From positions 1 to 34,033 of the forward strand of contig JAFGBW010000048.1 of assembly GCA_016932965.1 (NCBI GenBank): a DNA stretch of 34,033 bases, given 5' to 3'. Position numbers and translations under genes: made by a program. The notes under the pieces were generated by a model. The model was not told the origin of the DNA. It made no database searches and saw nothing but the letters and a program-made list of their open reading frames with translations. The stretch is from Candidatus Auribacterota bacterium. GTDB lineage: Bacteria > Auribacterota > JAFGBW01. Numbering within the stretch: the first letter of the stretch is position 1; each line of letters opens with the position of its first letter. Positions 1 through 8,912 of this stretch are shown here, piece after piece.

Positions 1-572
1 ATTTCTGCCAGTCGAATGCCCATCCAGGAAGCCACGGCCGGAATAAAGCGGTGCATTTCACCGTAAAGGTTGATGTTTTCAATCACTTCCCGGCGAAAGG
101 CTTTAAGGGAACATCCGTAATCGTGGAGTTTGACACGGGTGGACCAGGAAATGATTTTATTGGCGACTTGAGAAGGCAGACGGCGCGACCAGAAAGGATC
201 TTTTCGGATTTTTCTCCATCCGCTGACTATATCGTAACCTTCCTGGATTTTTTCGATTAGACGGGGAATATCGGCAGGATTGTTTTGTCCGTCCCCGTCC
301 ATGGAAATGATGATTTGACCATCGGCATGATCAAAACCTGCAACGAGGGCGCTGGTCTGCCCAAAATTTTTTCTGAGCTGGATCACCTTCAATTGAGGGG
401 TTTGTTTGATGGAGTGTTCCAACAGGCTGGCTGTGTTGTCCGAACTCCCGTCATCGACAAAGATGATTTCTGATTTTAGAGTTAAATTTTTGATAATATC
501 CTGAATTTCTTTTATTAAATTTTGGACATTTTTTTCTTCATTATAAACCGGAACAACAACACTCAGATCCAT
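1..572 (-). CDS. GT2 family glycosyltransferase, polyprenyl-phosphate sugar transferase type (3' end outside window)
   Basis: The reverse strand is open from an ATG at 572 to the window edge and gives about 190 residues. The protein starts MDLSVVVPVYNEEKNV, the classical GT2 nucleotide-sugar fold. It has DDGSSDNT at residues 40-47 and the metal-binding DxD as MDGDGQNNP (D92, D94). This matches the DPM1/GtrB/ArnC group, which transfers a sugar from a nucleotide donor to polyprenyl phosphate on the cytoplasmic membrane face. The C-terminal membrane helices expected in GtrB/ArnC would lie outside the window. It starts 15 bases after the stop of the upstream 95-residue gene, so it is probably in one transcript with that gene and glycogen phosphorylase. 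A plain GT2 without membrane helices cannot be excluded. Confidence 0.9.
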   Translation of the reverse strand, partial: MDLSVVVPVYNEEKNVQNLIKEIQDIIKNLTLKSEIIFVDDGSSDNTASLLEHSIKQTPQLKVIQLRKNFGQTSALVAGFDHADGQIIISMDGDGQNNPADIPRLIEKIQEGYDIVSGWRKIRKDPFWSRRLPSQVANKIISWSTRVKLHDYGCSLKAFRREVIENINLYGEMHRFIPAVASWMGIRLAE

Positions 573-586
573 TTTAAATATAATCC

Positions 587-874
587 TTATGGCATTTTGG
601 GAGGCGGCTTTGGGTCGGGAAACAGATTTATCCCTATATCCTCAGCAGTCTCAATGAATTCCTCATCATTCACATCCCCAATGGTTTTGCCTTTTTTTTT
701 TAGTTTTTCAACCAGTTTAATGGATTTTTCCTGCATTTCTTCATGGGTCTCTTTCGATCCGCCGATCAAGGTGAAATCTTTTCCTTTGGTGATTCTTTTA
801 TGCCCGTCCTCATTGTCCAGTCCGACTCCTAGCATGAAACGTCGGCGGTTATTGGGAGTGGATGATAGAGTCAT
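587..874 (-). CDS. Small conserved-looking hypothetical protein (95 aa)
   Basis: I do not recognise a named family. The ATG at 874 gives 95 residues. A TTG at 919 would add 15 residues but would overlap the end of the glycogen phosphorylase gene, so I prefer the ATG. The protein is charged and soluble, with no signal peptide or membrane helix. It has an N-terminal patch RRRFMLGVGLDNEDGHKR, then GKDFTLIGGSKETHEEM, a Lys/Glu-rich helix, and ends in a proline-rich tail PDPKPPPKMP. It lies 17 bases after the phosphorylase stop and 15 bases before the GT2 start, so it is probably co-transcribed. No function is claimed. Confidence 0.7.
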   Translation of the reverse strand: MTLSSTPNNRRRFMLGVGLDNEDGHKRITKGKDFTLIGGSKETHEEMQEKSIKLVEKLKKKGKTIGDVNDEEFIETAEDIGINLFPDPKPPPKMP

Positions 875-891
875 GACTACGCTGTTTTCTT

Positions 892-3402
892 TTATACTTT
901 TACTGGTTTGACTTTCCAAATGTCTTTAACGTATTCCAGAATAGTCCGGTCGCTGGAAAATTTGCCCATATTGGCAACATTGGTGATGCATTTTTTTGTC
1001 CACGCAACAGGGTCCTTGTATAAAAGATCCGCCTTTTCCTGAATTTCGACATAGGACTCAAAATCAGCCATCAGCATGAAGGTGTCCCATTCACGCAAGG
1101 ATTGAATAATGGCTTTAAATAGATCGGCATTACCCAGTGAGAAAAAACCGCATTCAATCAGATGCAGAATATTGTGGAGGGAGGGACTTTTTTTGATGAA
1201 GTCGCCCGGATGATAGCCTTTTTTCTTGAGGGCTTCGATTTCATGAGCTTTTAGTCCGAAAATAAAGATATTATCCTCACCGACTTCTTCCAGAATTTCA
1301 ATATTGGCGCCGTCCATGGTTCCCATGGTGAGCGCCCCGTTCAGGGCAAATTTCATGTTGCCTGTTCCGGAGGCTTCTTTTCCAGCCGTGGAGATCTGCT
1401 CGCTCAAGTCGGATGCCGGAATGATTTTTTCCGCCAGGGAAACTCTGTAATTCGGAAGGAAAATCACTTTTAATTTGTCCTGGACTTCAGGATCATAGTT
1501 GATCACTTCTCCTACACTGTGGATCAATTTGATGATCAGTTTGGCCATGAAATAACCTGGAGCTGCTTTTCCTCCGAAGAAGATGGTCCGTGGGACCCAG
1601 TTACTTCCGGGCGATGCTTTGATTTGGGTGTAACGATGAACAGCATACAATAACAGAAGTAGCTGACGTTTATACTCATGGATGCGCTTTACCTGGACGT
1701 CATACATGCTTTGAGGATTGATCTGGATGGAAAGCTCCTTATCAACAAGTTCAGCCAGCTTTTGTTTGTTGATGTTTTTCACTTTGATCCATTTTTTAAT
1801 GAAATCGTTATCTTCAGTGAAGGGGAGGATTTTTTTAAGTTGATACAGGTCGGTGACCCAGTCTTCGCCTATCTTGGAAGAAATGAGGTTTGATAGTTCT
1901 GGATTGCATTTTTTCAGCCAGCGTCTCTGCGTGATGCCGTTGGTTTTATTGTTAAACCGTTCGGGAAACATGTTGTAAAAGTGATTGAAAAAAGTGGATT
2001 TTAAAAGTTTTGTATGAAGGGCTGCTACCCCGTTTGTGGAATGTCCCCCGATGATGCTCAAATAAGCCATTCTGACTTTCTTTTCATTCCCTTCTTCAAT
2101 GAGTGACATGTCGCGCAATTTATCATTGTTACCGGGATACTTCATGGCGACCTGTTTAAGAAAACGGTGGTTGATTTCAAAAATGATCTGCAGATGTCGC
2201 GGCAGCAATTTTTCAAAAAGAGTGACCGGCCATGTCTCCAATGCTTCTGGCATGAGCGTGTGATTGGTATAAGCAAAAGTATGAACGGTGATTTCCCATG
2301 CGTCTTCCCAGGGAAGCTTTTCCTCATCCACAAGAAGCCTCATGAATTCGGGGATGGCTATGGACGGATGGGTGTCATTCAATTGGATGGCCATCTGGTC
2401 CGGAATCTCTAAAAAATCGTTTGAATGCCGTTTAAAACGTCTGAGGATATCCTGTAAGGATGCGGAAACAAAGAAATATTGCTGTTTGAACCGCAGTTCC
2501 CTGCCCGAAAAATTATTGTCATTTGGATAAAGCACTTTGGAAATATTTTCGCTTTCGAATTTTTCACTGATCGCCTTGAGATAGTCTCCGTGATTGAAAT
2601 AATCCAGGTTGAATTCATTCGTTGCTTTTGATGACCAAAGGCGCAGGGTGTTCACGATGCTGTTCTGATATCCTGGAATAGGAGTGTCATAGGGCATGGC
2701 CAGAACATCCTGAGTATCCACCCATTTATACCGCAAGAGTCCTTTATGGTCATGGTATTGTTCCACACGGCCTCCGAATTTCACTGTGAAGGTGAATTCA
2801 GGCCTGCCGATTTCCCAGGGATTCCTGAGCCGAAGCCAGGTGTCTGGATTTTCCATCTGGTAGCCGTTCACAATGGCTTGATTGAAAATGCCGTATTCGT
2901 AGCGGATGCCGTATCCGTGGCAGGGTATCTGAAGCGTTGCCATGGAATCCAGGAAACAGGCGGCGAGTCGGCCTAAACCTCCGTTGCCCAGTCCTGCGTC
3001 CAGTTCCTGGTCCCTCAATTCTTCGAGTTTCAGACCCAGTTCCCCAATCCCTTTCTCCACATCTTGTTCCAGTCCCAGGTTGATAACAGCGTTGCCTAGA
3101 TTGCGACCGGTCAGGTATTCGAGAGAAAGATAATAAACTCTTTTACATAATTTCTGATGATAAATCTGCTGGGTTTTGATCCACCGTTCCATCAGACGTT
3201 CGCGGATGACAAAGGCCAGACTCAGGAATAAATCATAATCTGTTGCTGTAAACTGATCTTTAGCAATCGAAAACAAGAGATTGGAGATGAAAGAATCTTT
3301 CAATGAATCCGCATCCATTCCCTGTTTGATTTTATCCAGGACTTTCGCATGCAGAGAGAATGGATGTGACGTGTTTTCAGTTTTCTTTTTATCGTCTTCC
3401 AT
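892..3402 (-). CDS. glgP: Glycogen/alpha-glucan phosphorylase
   Basis: This cytoplasmic PLP enzyme releases glucose-1-phosphate from alpha-1,4-glucans. The ATG at 3402 gives 836 residues, the usual length of GT35 phosphorylases, and is preceded by AAGGA at good spacing. A TTG further upstream at 3435 would add 11 residues and has no better site. The signature EASGTGNMKFALNGAL is intact, with the PLP lysine at about residue 684. The N-terminal part carries LGNGGLGRLAACFLDSMATL and VQLNDTHPSIAIPE-like segments typical of the family. It is followed closely by a small unknown gene and a GT2 gene, so storage-glucan use may be linked to cell-envelope sugar transfer. There is no sign of damage. Confidence 0.97.
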   Translation of the reverse strand: MEDDKKKTENTSHPFSLHAKVLDKIKQGMDADSLKDSFISNLLFSIAKDQFTATDYDLFLSLAFVIRERLMERWIKTQQIYHQKLCKRVYYLSLEYLTGRNLGNAVINLGLEQDVEKGIGELGLKLEELRDQELDAGLGNGGLGRLAACFLDSMATLQIPCHGYGIRYEYGIFNQAIVNGYQMENPDTWLRLRNPWEIGRPEFTFTVKFGGRVEQYHDHKGLLRYKWVDTQDVLAMPYDTPIPGYQNSIVNTLRLWSSKATNEFNLDYFNHGDYLKAISEKFESENISKVLYPNDNNFSGRELRFKQQYFFVSASLQDILRRFKRHSNDFLEIPDQMAIQLNDTHPSIAIPEFMRLLVDEEKLPWEDAWEITVHTFAYTNHTLMPEALETWPVTLFEKLLPRHLQIIFEINHRFLKQVAMKYPGNNDKLRDMSLIEEGNEKKVRMAYLSIIGGHSTNGVAALHTKLLKSTFFNHFYNMFPERFNNKTNGITQRRWLKKCNPELSNLISSKIGEDWVTDLYQLKKILPFTEDNDFIKKWIKVKNINKQKLAELVDKELSIQINPQSMYDVQVKRIHEYKRQLLLLLYAVHRYTQIKASPGSNWVPRTIFFGGKAAPGYFMAKLIIKLIHSVGEVINYDPEVQDKLKVIFLPNYRVSLAEKIIPASDLSEQISTAGKEASGTGNMKFALNGALTMGTMDGANIEILEEVGEDNIFIFGLKAHEIEALKKKGYHPGDFIKKSPSLHNILHLIECGFFSLGNADLFKAIIQSLREWDTFMLMADFESYVEIQEKADLLYKDPVAWTKKCITNVANMGKFSSDRTILEYVKDIWKVKPVKV

Positions 3403-3446
3403 ATGAATCGGTTCCTTATGATTTGTTAAGATCAATGATAAACGTC

Positions 3447-3476
3447 ACCGTAGCAAAAAGAAATAAAGCAAGTCAA
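3447..3476 (-). promoter_or_regulatory. Possible promoter of glgP
   Basis: On the minus strand TTGACT (3476-3471) is followed after 18 bases by TACGGT (3452-3447). The -35 box is good and the -10 box is poor. It lies about 45 bases upstream of the glgP ATG, in the 161-base gap after the PilZ gene. This is a pattern match only. Confidence 0.25.
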
Positions 3477-3563
3477 CCCAATCTCGCCGGTTTTCCCATG
3501 AATCAATAAAGGTTTGTAAGAAAAAACCGGTTTATGATGAACTGTGTCTCGGCAAGCGGGTGG

Positions 3564-4706
3564 TTATTTTAAAGATTGTAAATATTTCCCAATTGTTTTT
3601 TGTGCCCGGTCTTCAAGCTTATCAAATTGGAGCCCGATTTCATAATGTTGTTTTTCCTTGAGAAATGCATTCCATTTCACTTGTGAAGGGATACGGATGT
3701 CTTCATTGAATAATTTTATTTTTAAAAGTACATGGCTGGATGGCATGATCTCTTTATTAAAGATGATTTTGGCTCCTCCCAGAGAAATATCTTTGATGTG
3801 TGCTTGAGCAACGGTGAATTCAATTTCATCGTATAATTGCGAGTCCAGATCACATAGGCTCCTTGTCCATTTTCGATGTTCGGACCAGGATTTGTCATCA
3901 GAGGAAGACATGGGCGTATTCTGGGTAATGATTTCATCTATTGTTTTTCTTCCGAGTTTTCTGATGAATAATGTTAATAACCATTCGTTCACACGGTATT
4001 CTTCAAGTGAATCTGGAATGGTATATACGGTCTCATATTCAAATGGCGTTTCATTTTTTTCTTCGATTTTTTTAATAGTGACAGACAGTTTGCAGGGTTT
4101 TGTTGAACCCGGCATGTTCAGATCGAGAACGATATCTGTATTCAAGAAGAATCTTTCTTCGCAACTGAAGACAAGAACAGACTGGGCAAGATATGTGACG
4201 TCGGCATGAATGGATTCAAGGGACGTGGAAATGACATTCCCAGTAAAATGGCATTGAAAAATAGTCTGATCGGAAACGAGCTTAATGATAGCGGGCAGGA
4301 TGTGTTTTAATTGATCGGGAGAAAGGTTGGGTTTATGTTCCTGAGTTTGACTTTTTATGGGGGCGAGCTCCTTCTGGTGGAGGGAAATGAATTTATCGAT
4401 TTCAGATTTTGACTCAGGATCCAAAGCGTTGAATTTTACATGAAGATGATACAATATGCCCTGGAGGATCTCATTGCTGTTGATGATTTCCCCGGTAATT
4501 TTGGTGATTTTAGGAAAAGAGGTCGGGAATTGCAGTTCGAGATTTATTTTTTCGCCTTTGGGAATAAAGCTTTCAGCATTCATGCATAATCCGGTTTCGC
4601 TGAGATCCACAAGTTGAGTCAAAATTTTGGATTTTCCTGGGATGAAGTACCATGCTATGACCTTGGTCACGAACCGTGCCGATTTTCTGACGTCATTCTG
4701 ATTCAT
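3564..4706 (-). CDS. Protein with two PilZ domains (candidate c-di-GMP receptor)
   Basis: The protein has 380 residues and a PilZ-type signature at each end. The N-terminal one has RKSAR (residues 7-11) followed by DLSETGLCM. The C-terminal one has RKWTR near residue 285 followed by DISLGGAKI. RxxxR and DxSxxG are the residues by which PilZ domains bind cyclic di-GMP. The central 140 residues are not assigned. There is no signal peptide and no catalytic domain, so it is probably a cytoplasmic effector. Its start lies inside the end of the upstream membrane glycosyltransferase gene (14-base overlap), so the two are translationally coupled. The PilZ protein may control that enzyme, by analogy with PilZ control of envelope polysaccharide synthesis. 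That role is inferred. Confidence 0.85.
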   Translation of the reverse strand: MNQNDVRKSARFVTKVIAWYFIPGKSKILTQLVDLSETGLCMNAESFIPKGEKINLELQFPTSFPKITKITGEIINSNEILQGILYHLHVKFNALDPESKSEIDKFISLHQKELAPIKSQTQEHKPNLSPDQLKHILPAIIKLVSDQTIFQCHFTGNVISTSLESIHADVTYLAQSVLVFSCEERFFLNTDIVLDLNMPGSTKPCKLSVTIKKIEEKNETPFEYETVYTIPDSLEEYRVNEWLLTLFIRKLGRKTIDEIITQNTPMSSSDDKSWSEHRKWTRSLCDLDSQLYDEIEFTVAQAHIKDISLGGAKIIFNKEIMPSSHVLLKIKLFNEDIRIPSQVKWNAFLKEKQHYEIGLQFDKLEDRAQKTIGKYLQSLK

Positions 4707-6174
4707 ATTTTTTTAATAAGGAGGATGACTGTATATCGATCTGTTTGTTTTTATAGCATTTTTTTTTAAAAATACATGATAAAATGATTTTAATTTTTTC
4801 CGTTACAAATATCATTCCGCAGGATGCAATCATCAGTAAATAGGGTTCGATAATAAAACGGTATCGTATCCGGGGCAGCACCAGGCTGTTCTGGAGCATG
4901 ACTAATGCGATCAATAACAGAACCGGAAGGAAAGCTGTCCGTTCTTTTATCCGGGAAAGAACAGGAATGAATCCGATTACGATGAAAGGATACAGGTTGG
5001 TAATGCAATAAGTTACTTTTCTGAACATGAAATAGAAGATGGAAGGGATTTCCCGGTAAGCGTGATAAAAGGGGATTAGCCAAAACACAAGGATTAGAAT
5101 GACCGTGTAAAGAGGAAAAAGTCTCACCCGGGGAATTAATCCAAGATACAATAGGAGCAAAAAAATGAATGGGACAGCATCAGTCATTTGTGCCTGCTTG
5201 AAATCAGAGAAAAGAAAAATGGCTAATTTTTCCGGGATTTTTTTTATGAACTCATGGGGTTCTTTCAGGATTTTGTTTCTGGCCTTATGATAGAAATAAG
5301 CATCGGCTTTCATTTCATCGTTCATGAGTTCCGGTTTTTTTTTAATTTCAGGTTCGATTTCTTTGGCATAATCTTTTTCCCCATAAGCCGCGGAGTATAA
5401 ATTGTATCCTGCTGAGGATGTTAAAAAACAAAAGTGATTCAGTGCCAGATAATTTCTTGCTGTCCATATTCCGAGACCGCATAAAAAAACAATCAGGACC
5501 AGTGAAAGGTGAAAGAATTTTTTAACAGCGGATTCGGAAGGAATCAGCCATATACCTGCCATAATGGGAAAACCAAGGTAGATCAGATTGGGACGGGTTA
5601 AACTTGCCGTGGCATACACAAGACCTATGGTCAGGGAAATGATTTTTTTCTTGTGATCCTGAAGTAATCGGATGAGTAAGAACAAAAAGAGAGTGAGAAA
5701 ACCTGCCAGAAATTCAGATAGAATTTTTGAATAAAAATAGATGAAAGGTTGGAAAAAGCAGGATAAAACAAGGCAAATATCAGCGCAGTGGTCTCGGAAT
5801 ATGAGAGAGCAGGTTTTGTGCATCATGAGCAAAAAGAGAAGCCCCAATACGCATTGAATGATTCTGACGCCTATGATCATGTTTTGTTCCCCTGTTATTT
5901 TTAGGATCAGGCTCAGAAACAGGGGGTAGATAGGGGGGCGGAACGCGGTTGGTTTGTCAGCTGGACAATAAAAACATGGCTTTTTATCCGCGAAGGTCCC
6001 CTTTTCAGCCAAGGAATGAGCTAATTCATAATATATACATTCATCTGCCTGCACTTCTTCCTTTTCTACCCATAAGGAATAATACAGGGATAAAGAAAAG
6101 TGGACGGATAAAAACAAGGTCATGAAAAGAATTCTGACTGGGGGACGGAATGACGTTTTTTTAAAATGAATCAT
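4693..6174 (-). CDS. GT-C family membrane glycosyltransferase (ArnT/PMT-like)
   Basis: The protein has 493 residues and about ten to twelve hydrophobic segments. After the first membrane helix comes a loop with QADECIYYELAHSLAEKG, and then AFRPPIYPLFLSLILK. An acidic pair in the first outer loop followed by RPPxYPL is typical of GT39/GT83-type lipid-linked sugar transferases, which use polyprenyl-phosphate sugars on the outer face of the inner membrane. Donor and acceptor are unknown. The GT2 enzyme at the left end of the window is of the type that makes such donors. The gene starts 40 bases after pspA and overlaps the PilZ gene by 14 bases. No close Shine-Dalgarno sequence is visible at the ATG. 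Confidence 0.82.
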   Translation of the reverse strand: MIHFKKTSFRPPVRILFMTLFLSVHFSLSLYYSLWVEKEEVQADECIYYELAHSLAEKGTFADKKPCFYCPADKPTAFRPPIYPLFLSLILKITGEQNMIIGVRIIQCVLGLLFLLMMHKTCSLIFRDHCADICLVLSCFFQPFIYFYSKILSEFLAGFLTLFLFLLIRLLQDHKKKIISLTIGLVYATASLTRPNLIYLGFPIMAGIWLIPSESAVKKFFHLSLVLIVFLCGLGIWTARNYLALNHFCFLTSSAGYNLYSAAYGEKDYAKEIEPEIKKKPELMNDEMKADAYFYHKARNKILKEPHEFIKKIPEKLAIFLFSDFKQAQMTDAVPFIFLLLLYLGLIPRVRLFPLYTVILILVFWLIPFYHAYREIPSIFYFMFRKVTYCITNLYPFIVIGFIPVLSRIKERTAFLPVLLLIALVMLQNSLVLPRIRYRFIIEPYLLMIASCGMIFVTEKIKIILSCIFKKKCYKNKQIDIQSSSLLKKYESE

Positions 6175-6214
6175 AGGGTCAGATAAATATTCTTTTCCTT
6201 TTTTTTGATCCGAA

Positions 6215-6970
6215 TTATTCTGTCACTTTTTTGGGGCCGATTTCTTTCTGGACAGGAGGAATTTCTCCGGCTTTGGGTTTTTGAATCTGTAAGCCCTGGT
6301 TTGCGAGGAATTCAGCCAGAGCCTGTTCTTCAAGAGCTTTTCTTTCCAGTTCCATTCCTTTTCCGAGATCCGAAGCGGATGAGAGGTCCTGCGTAACCCG
6401 CATTTTTCCGGAAGCTTTTTCGTAGCGTTTTTCCAGAACGTCCTGCGCGTTTTTCAAGGTGTCTCCTGCGTCGCCGGTCTTGAAAGCAATGCCTCCCAAG
6501 GCTGCCGCTGCTTCAGCCTGGGCTTCTTTCAGCTTCACTTGGCCCAGCTGTCTTTCCAGCCGGCGTATTTTTTCTTCGAATTCTTTCTGGGTGATTTTAA
6601 CGCTTCGCACATTGGATTCATATGCTTCGTTCGTATCTTTCATTTCCTGTGAGTCATGCTCAAGATCTGCTTTTAATTCCTGGAGTTCCCGTGCAAGAGA
6701 ACCGGCCAATTCCGTGTTTCCTGATTTGTAATTGGCCATGATTCTGGATTCAAGCTGTTTGGTTTTTTCCGTCTTGTTTTTAAGCTGAATCTTCAGCCGT
6801 TCCGCGATCCCCGCCAGTTTAGCCAGCGCCTCATTGTATTCCGTTATCTTGTTCGAAAAATCGGAACGGGCTGCTTCCAGGAGTGCTTCAGGATTTTTCT
6901 CTTCAATCCCGCTTATGAACAAACCGACGAATCCTTTCATGAGTCTTCCTAGTCTTTCAAAGATTCCCAT
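6215..6970 (-). CDS. pspA: PspA/IM30 family envelope-stress protein
   Basis: PspA/IM30 proteins are ESCRT-III-like coiled-coil proteins that bind and stabilise the inner membrane under stress. The start is the ATG at 6970, with AAGGAG about eight bases upstream. An upstream in-frame extension to 7093 lacks such a site and gives non-family sequence. The protein has 251 residues, slightly longer than E. coli PspA. The N-terminus MGIFERLGRLMKGFVGLFI is the family's amphipathic membrane helix, and the conserved segment AARSDF follows near residue 30. The rest is long charged coiled coil with a less ordered proline-containing tail. It follows an AAA+ ATPase gene with a gap of about 120 bases, which suggests a working pair. 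Confidence 0.93.
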   Translation of the reverse strand: MGIFERLGRLMKGFVGLFISGIEEKNPEALLEAARSDFSNKITEYNEALAKLAGIAERLKIQLKNKTEKTKQLESRIMANYKSGNTELAGSLARELQELKADLEHDSQEMKDTNEAYESNVRSVKITQKEFEEKIRRLERQLGQVKLKEAQAEAAAALGGIAFKTGDAGDTLKNAQDVLEKRYEKASGKMRVTQDLSSASDLGKGMELERKALEEQALAEFLANQGLQIQKPKAGEIPPVQKEIGPKKVTE

Positions 6971-7093
6971 TGTCTTTCTCCTTATTTTGATAAAATGAGT
7001 TGCCGCGAATAACGTTGTATTCGTGGTTCTCGTTATTCCAATTTCCATTCTTTTCGGTGATGATTTTCCATTATCAGTTTTGTTTTCGGGCAA

Positions 7094-8839
7094 TTAAACA
7101 TATTTTTTTAATGACTCGATCTTTTTTTCTACTTCTTCCGCTGAATATTTTGCGTAAGCAGGCGGTAAGAAAAGCGCATCCGTGCACTCCTTGACTGCAA
7201 TCCAGTCCATGTATTCCAGTTTTCCGGTTTGAACACGGAGTTTCATTTTTTTAATAACGCTCCGGAGAATCACCGGCAGGGATGACTTCGGTTTTCCCTG
7301 CAATTCGAATATCCGTAACGCTCTGATTAAAATGCCTTCAATTTCATTGCCGCTTAACAGGAATCCCTTGGGAAAGGACGGGAGGTCTTTTTCCCCTAGG
7401 GGGAATTGGATTTTTTTCGATACGGATATAAACAGCTGCCGGATTTCGCTTGTTGTCTGAGGAGGAAAGAGGGGAATATGGACGTCTAGTCTGCCCTGGC
7501 GTTTCAAATCGACTTCCAATAAATCTGGGCGGGATGTGGCCAGTATCCAGATGATTTTGCCCCGGTTGCGAGTATTGGACATTTCTTTTGCCAGCATGGC
7601 ATAGACTCTTCCCGAAAGTCCGCTGTCTCCTGTGCCGGATTCTCGTTTGCCTGTCATCTGATCCGCTTCGTCGATAAATACAATCACTTGTCCCAGAGCG
7701 CGAAGGATGGAAAAAATCGTTTCCAGATTGCTTTCTGTGGCTCCCACCCATTTGTCCCTGAAATTTTTCAATACCACGCAGGGAATCCCCAACTCCCCTG
7801 ACCAGCATTCCACGAGGTAGGTCTTTCCCGTTCCAATCCTGCCCGTGATAAGGTATCCCATCGGCAAGGCGTGCGTTTTCCCAGCACGCAGAAGCGCGGC
7901 ATCCTGTCGCAGCCATTTTTTGGCCGGCGCGTGACCTGCGATATAATCTAGATTGAAATCGGTCTGGAAAAATTCCAGAAGATTCTGGCATTCCTTTTCT
8001 ATCCGTTCTTTCTTCAGATCCATTAAGAACGAAACAGTGATGCGTTTACGGTTCTTCAGGACCGATGCGATTATATGATGGGCGCTGATGCGGCTTAATC
8101 CTCTCAGTTTTCCTGCCATTTCCTTTAAGGTCATATCGCTTTGTTTTTCAAGATCAGGAAAAGAGGTTCCATGTAGATATCGGAGATAGTCTTCCATTTC
8201 ATTTTCCTGCGGAAGCAGGAGTTCGATTCTGGCTGTTGCCGGATTATCCGTGATCAGGTGATTCAAATCATTCAATTTTTCCGTGATCAGGAAAATGGCG
8301 ATATTGCTGTTGATGATAGAAGGATCGTTTGCCCAGCTTAAAATTTTAACTACATGGGATGCGATATCGCCGGATAACTGCAGGGAATCACCACGGGGAG
8401 CGACAAACTGAGCGAAGTCAATCACTACAGCGAGTTTGTAAGGGGCGTATCCTTTTTCCTGTCCCCGGATGGTCTGGAGATGGAGGGTCTTGAGGATAAA
8501 ACCATCGATCAACTGAAGTGCGTAAAAGGGGATTCTTGCATTCTGCATCACTAAATCAGAAGAGCGGTCCCCGGTAACGGATACAAGCCATCCGGTCCAT
8601 TCCTTCTCGCCGCGGCTCGCCGTGATGCCTTTTCCCCGGTCGTAGTGAATCACACAATCGTAATTCTGGAGCATGATTTCATCCAGAAATTCCTTTAAAG
8701 GCAGGAAAACGGTTTTGCCGGTCTTTTCATCGGAATACGGAACCACGTCAAATACCGAACCGTATAGAATGAATTGGCTCGCAGAACACGAACAAAACAG
8801 TTCTTGTAACTGATTCGCCCACGCCGGAAGAAAAGTCAT
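7094..8839 (-). CDS. AAA+ ATPase partner of PspA
   Basis: The protein has 581 residues. The N-terminal 300 residues look like a degenerate, ATPase-like module without a P-loop. A complete AAA domain of the FtsH/Cdc48 type follows: Walker A GRIGTGKT (333-340), Walker B VIVFIDEA (385-392), sensor 1 at ILATSRPD (432-439), and arginine fingers in RQGRLDVHI (447-455). This architecture recalls Ycf46-type proteins. There are no membrane helices and no protease domain. It is the first gene of the minus-strand run and lies just upstream of pspA. A remodelling role on PspA polymers is plausible, since ESCRT-III proteins elsewhere are disassembled by the AAA enzyme Vps4, but this is inference from context. 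Confidence 0.85.
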   Translation of the reverse strand: MTFLPAWANQLQELFCSCSASQFILYGSVFDVVPYSDEKTGKTVFLPLKEFLDEIMLQNYDCVIHYDRGKGITASRGEKEWTGWLVSVTGDRSSDLVMQNARIPFYALQLIDGFILKTLHLQTIRGQEKGYAPYKLAVVIDFAQFVAPRGDSLQLSGDIASHVVKILSWANDPSIINSNIAIFLITEKLNDLNHLITDNPATARIELLLPQENEMEDYLRYLHGTSFPDLEKQSDMTLKEMAGKLRGLSRISAHHIIASVLKNRKRITVSFLMDLKKERIEKECQNLLEFFQTDFNLDYIAGHAPAKKWLRQDAALLRAGKTHALPMGYLITGRIGTGKTYLVECWSGELGIPCVVLKNFRDKWVGATESNLETIFSILRALGQVIVFIDEADQMTGKRESGTGDSGLSGRVYAMLAKEMSNTRNRGKIIWILATSRPDLLEVDLKRQGRLDVHIPLFPPQTTSEIRQLFISVSKKIQFPLGEKDLPSFPKGFLLSGNEIEGILIRALRIFELQGKPKSSLPVILRSVIKKMKLRVQTGKLEYMDWIAVKECTDALFLPPAYAKYSAEEVEKKIESLKKYV

Positions 8840-8891
8840 GGGGTTTCCCTTTTTGGATTGATTCTGGTTGTGATCATACTTGGTTTCGCTT

Positions 8892-8912
8892 TATACTAAA
8901 CAATTTAGTATA
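8892..8912. promoter_or_regulatory. Inverted repeat, possible operator between divergent AAA and metK genes
   Basis: TATACTAAA (8892-8900) and TTTAGTATA (8904-8912) form a perfect 9-bp inverted repeat around a 3-base spacer. It sits about 50 bases upstream of the AAA gene start and about 190 bases upstream of metK. Its size and symmetry fit a dimeric repressor site for the AAA-pspA operon. No terminator-like T-run follows. The regulator is unknown. Confidence 0.4.

Noticed and set aside
522-911. Plus-strand frame of 129 codons at the left end
   Set aside because: It is antisense to the small unknown gene and the GT2 start; the minus-strand genes fit the spacing and gene order.
3487-3530. Inverted repeat CCGGTTTT/AAAACCGG between the PilZ gene and glgP
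   Set aside because: The 28-base loop is long and no T-run follows on the minus strand, so a terminator call is not supported.
7344-7991. Long minus-strand reading frame of 215 codons inside the AAA gene
   Set aside because: It is an out-of-frame shadow of the AAA+ coding region, with low-complexity, family-less sequence; the AAA frame has clear motifs.
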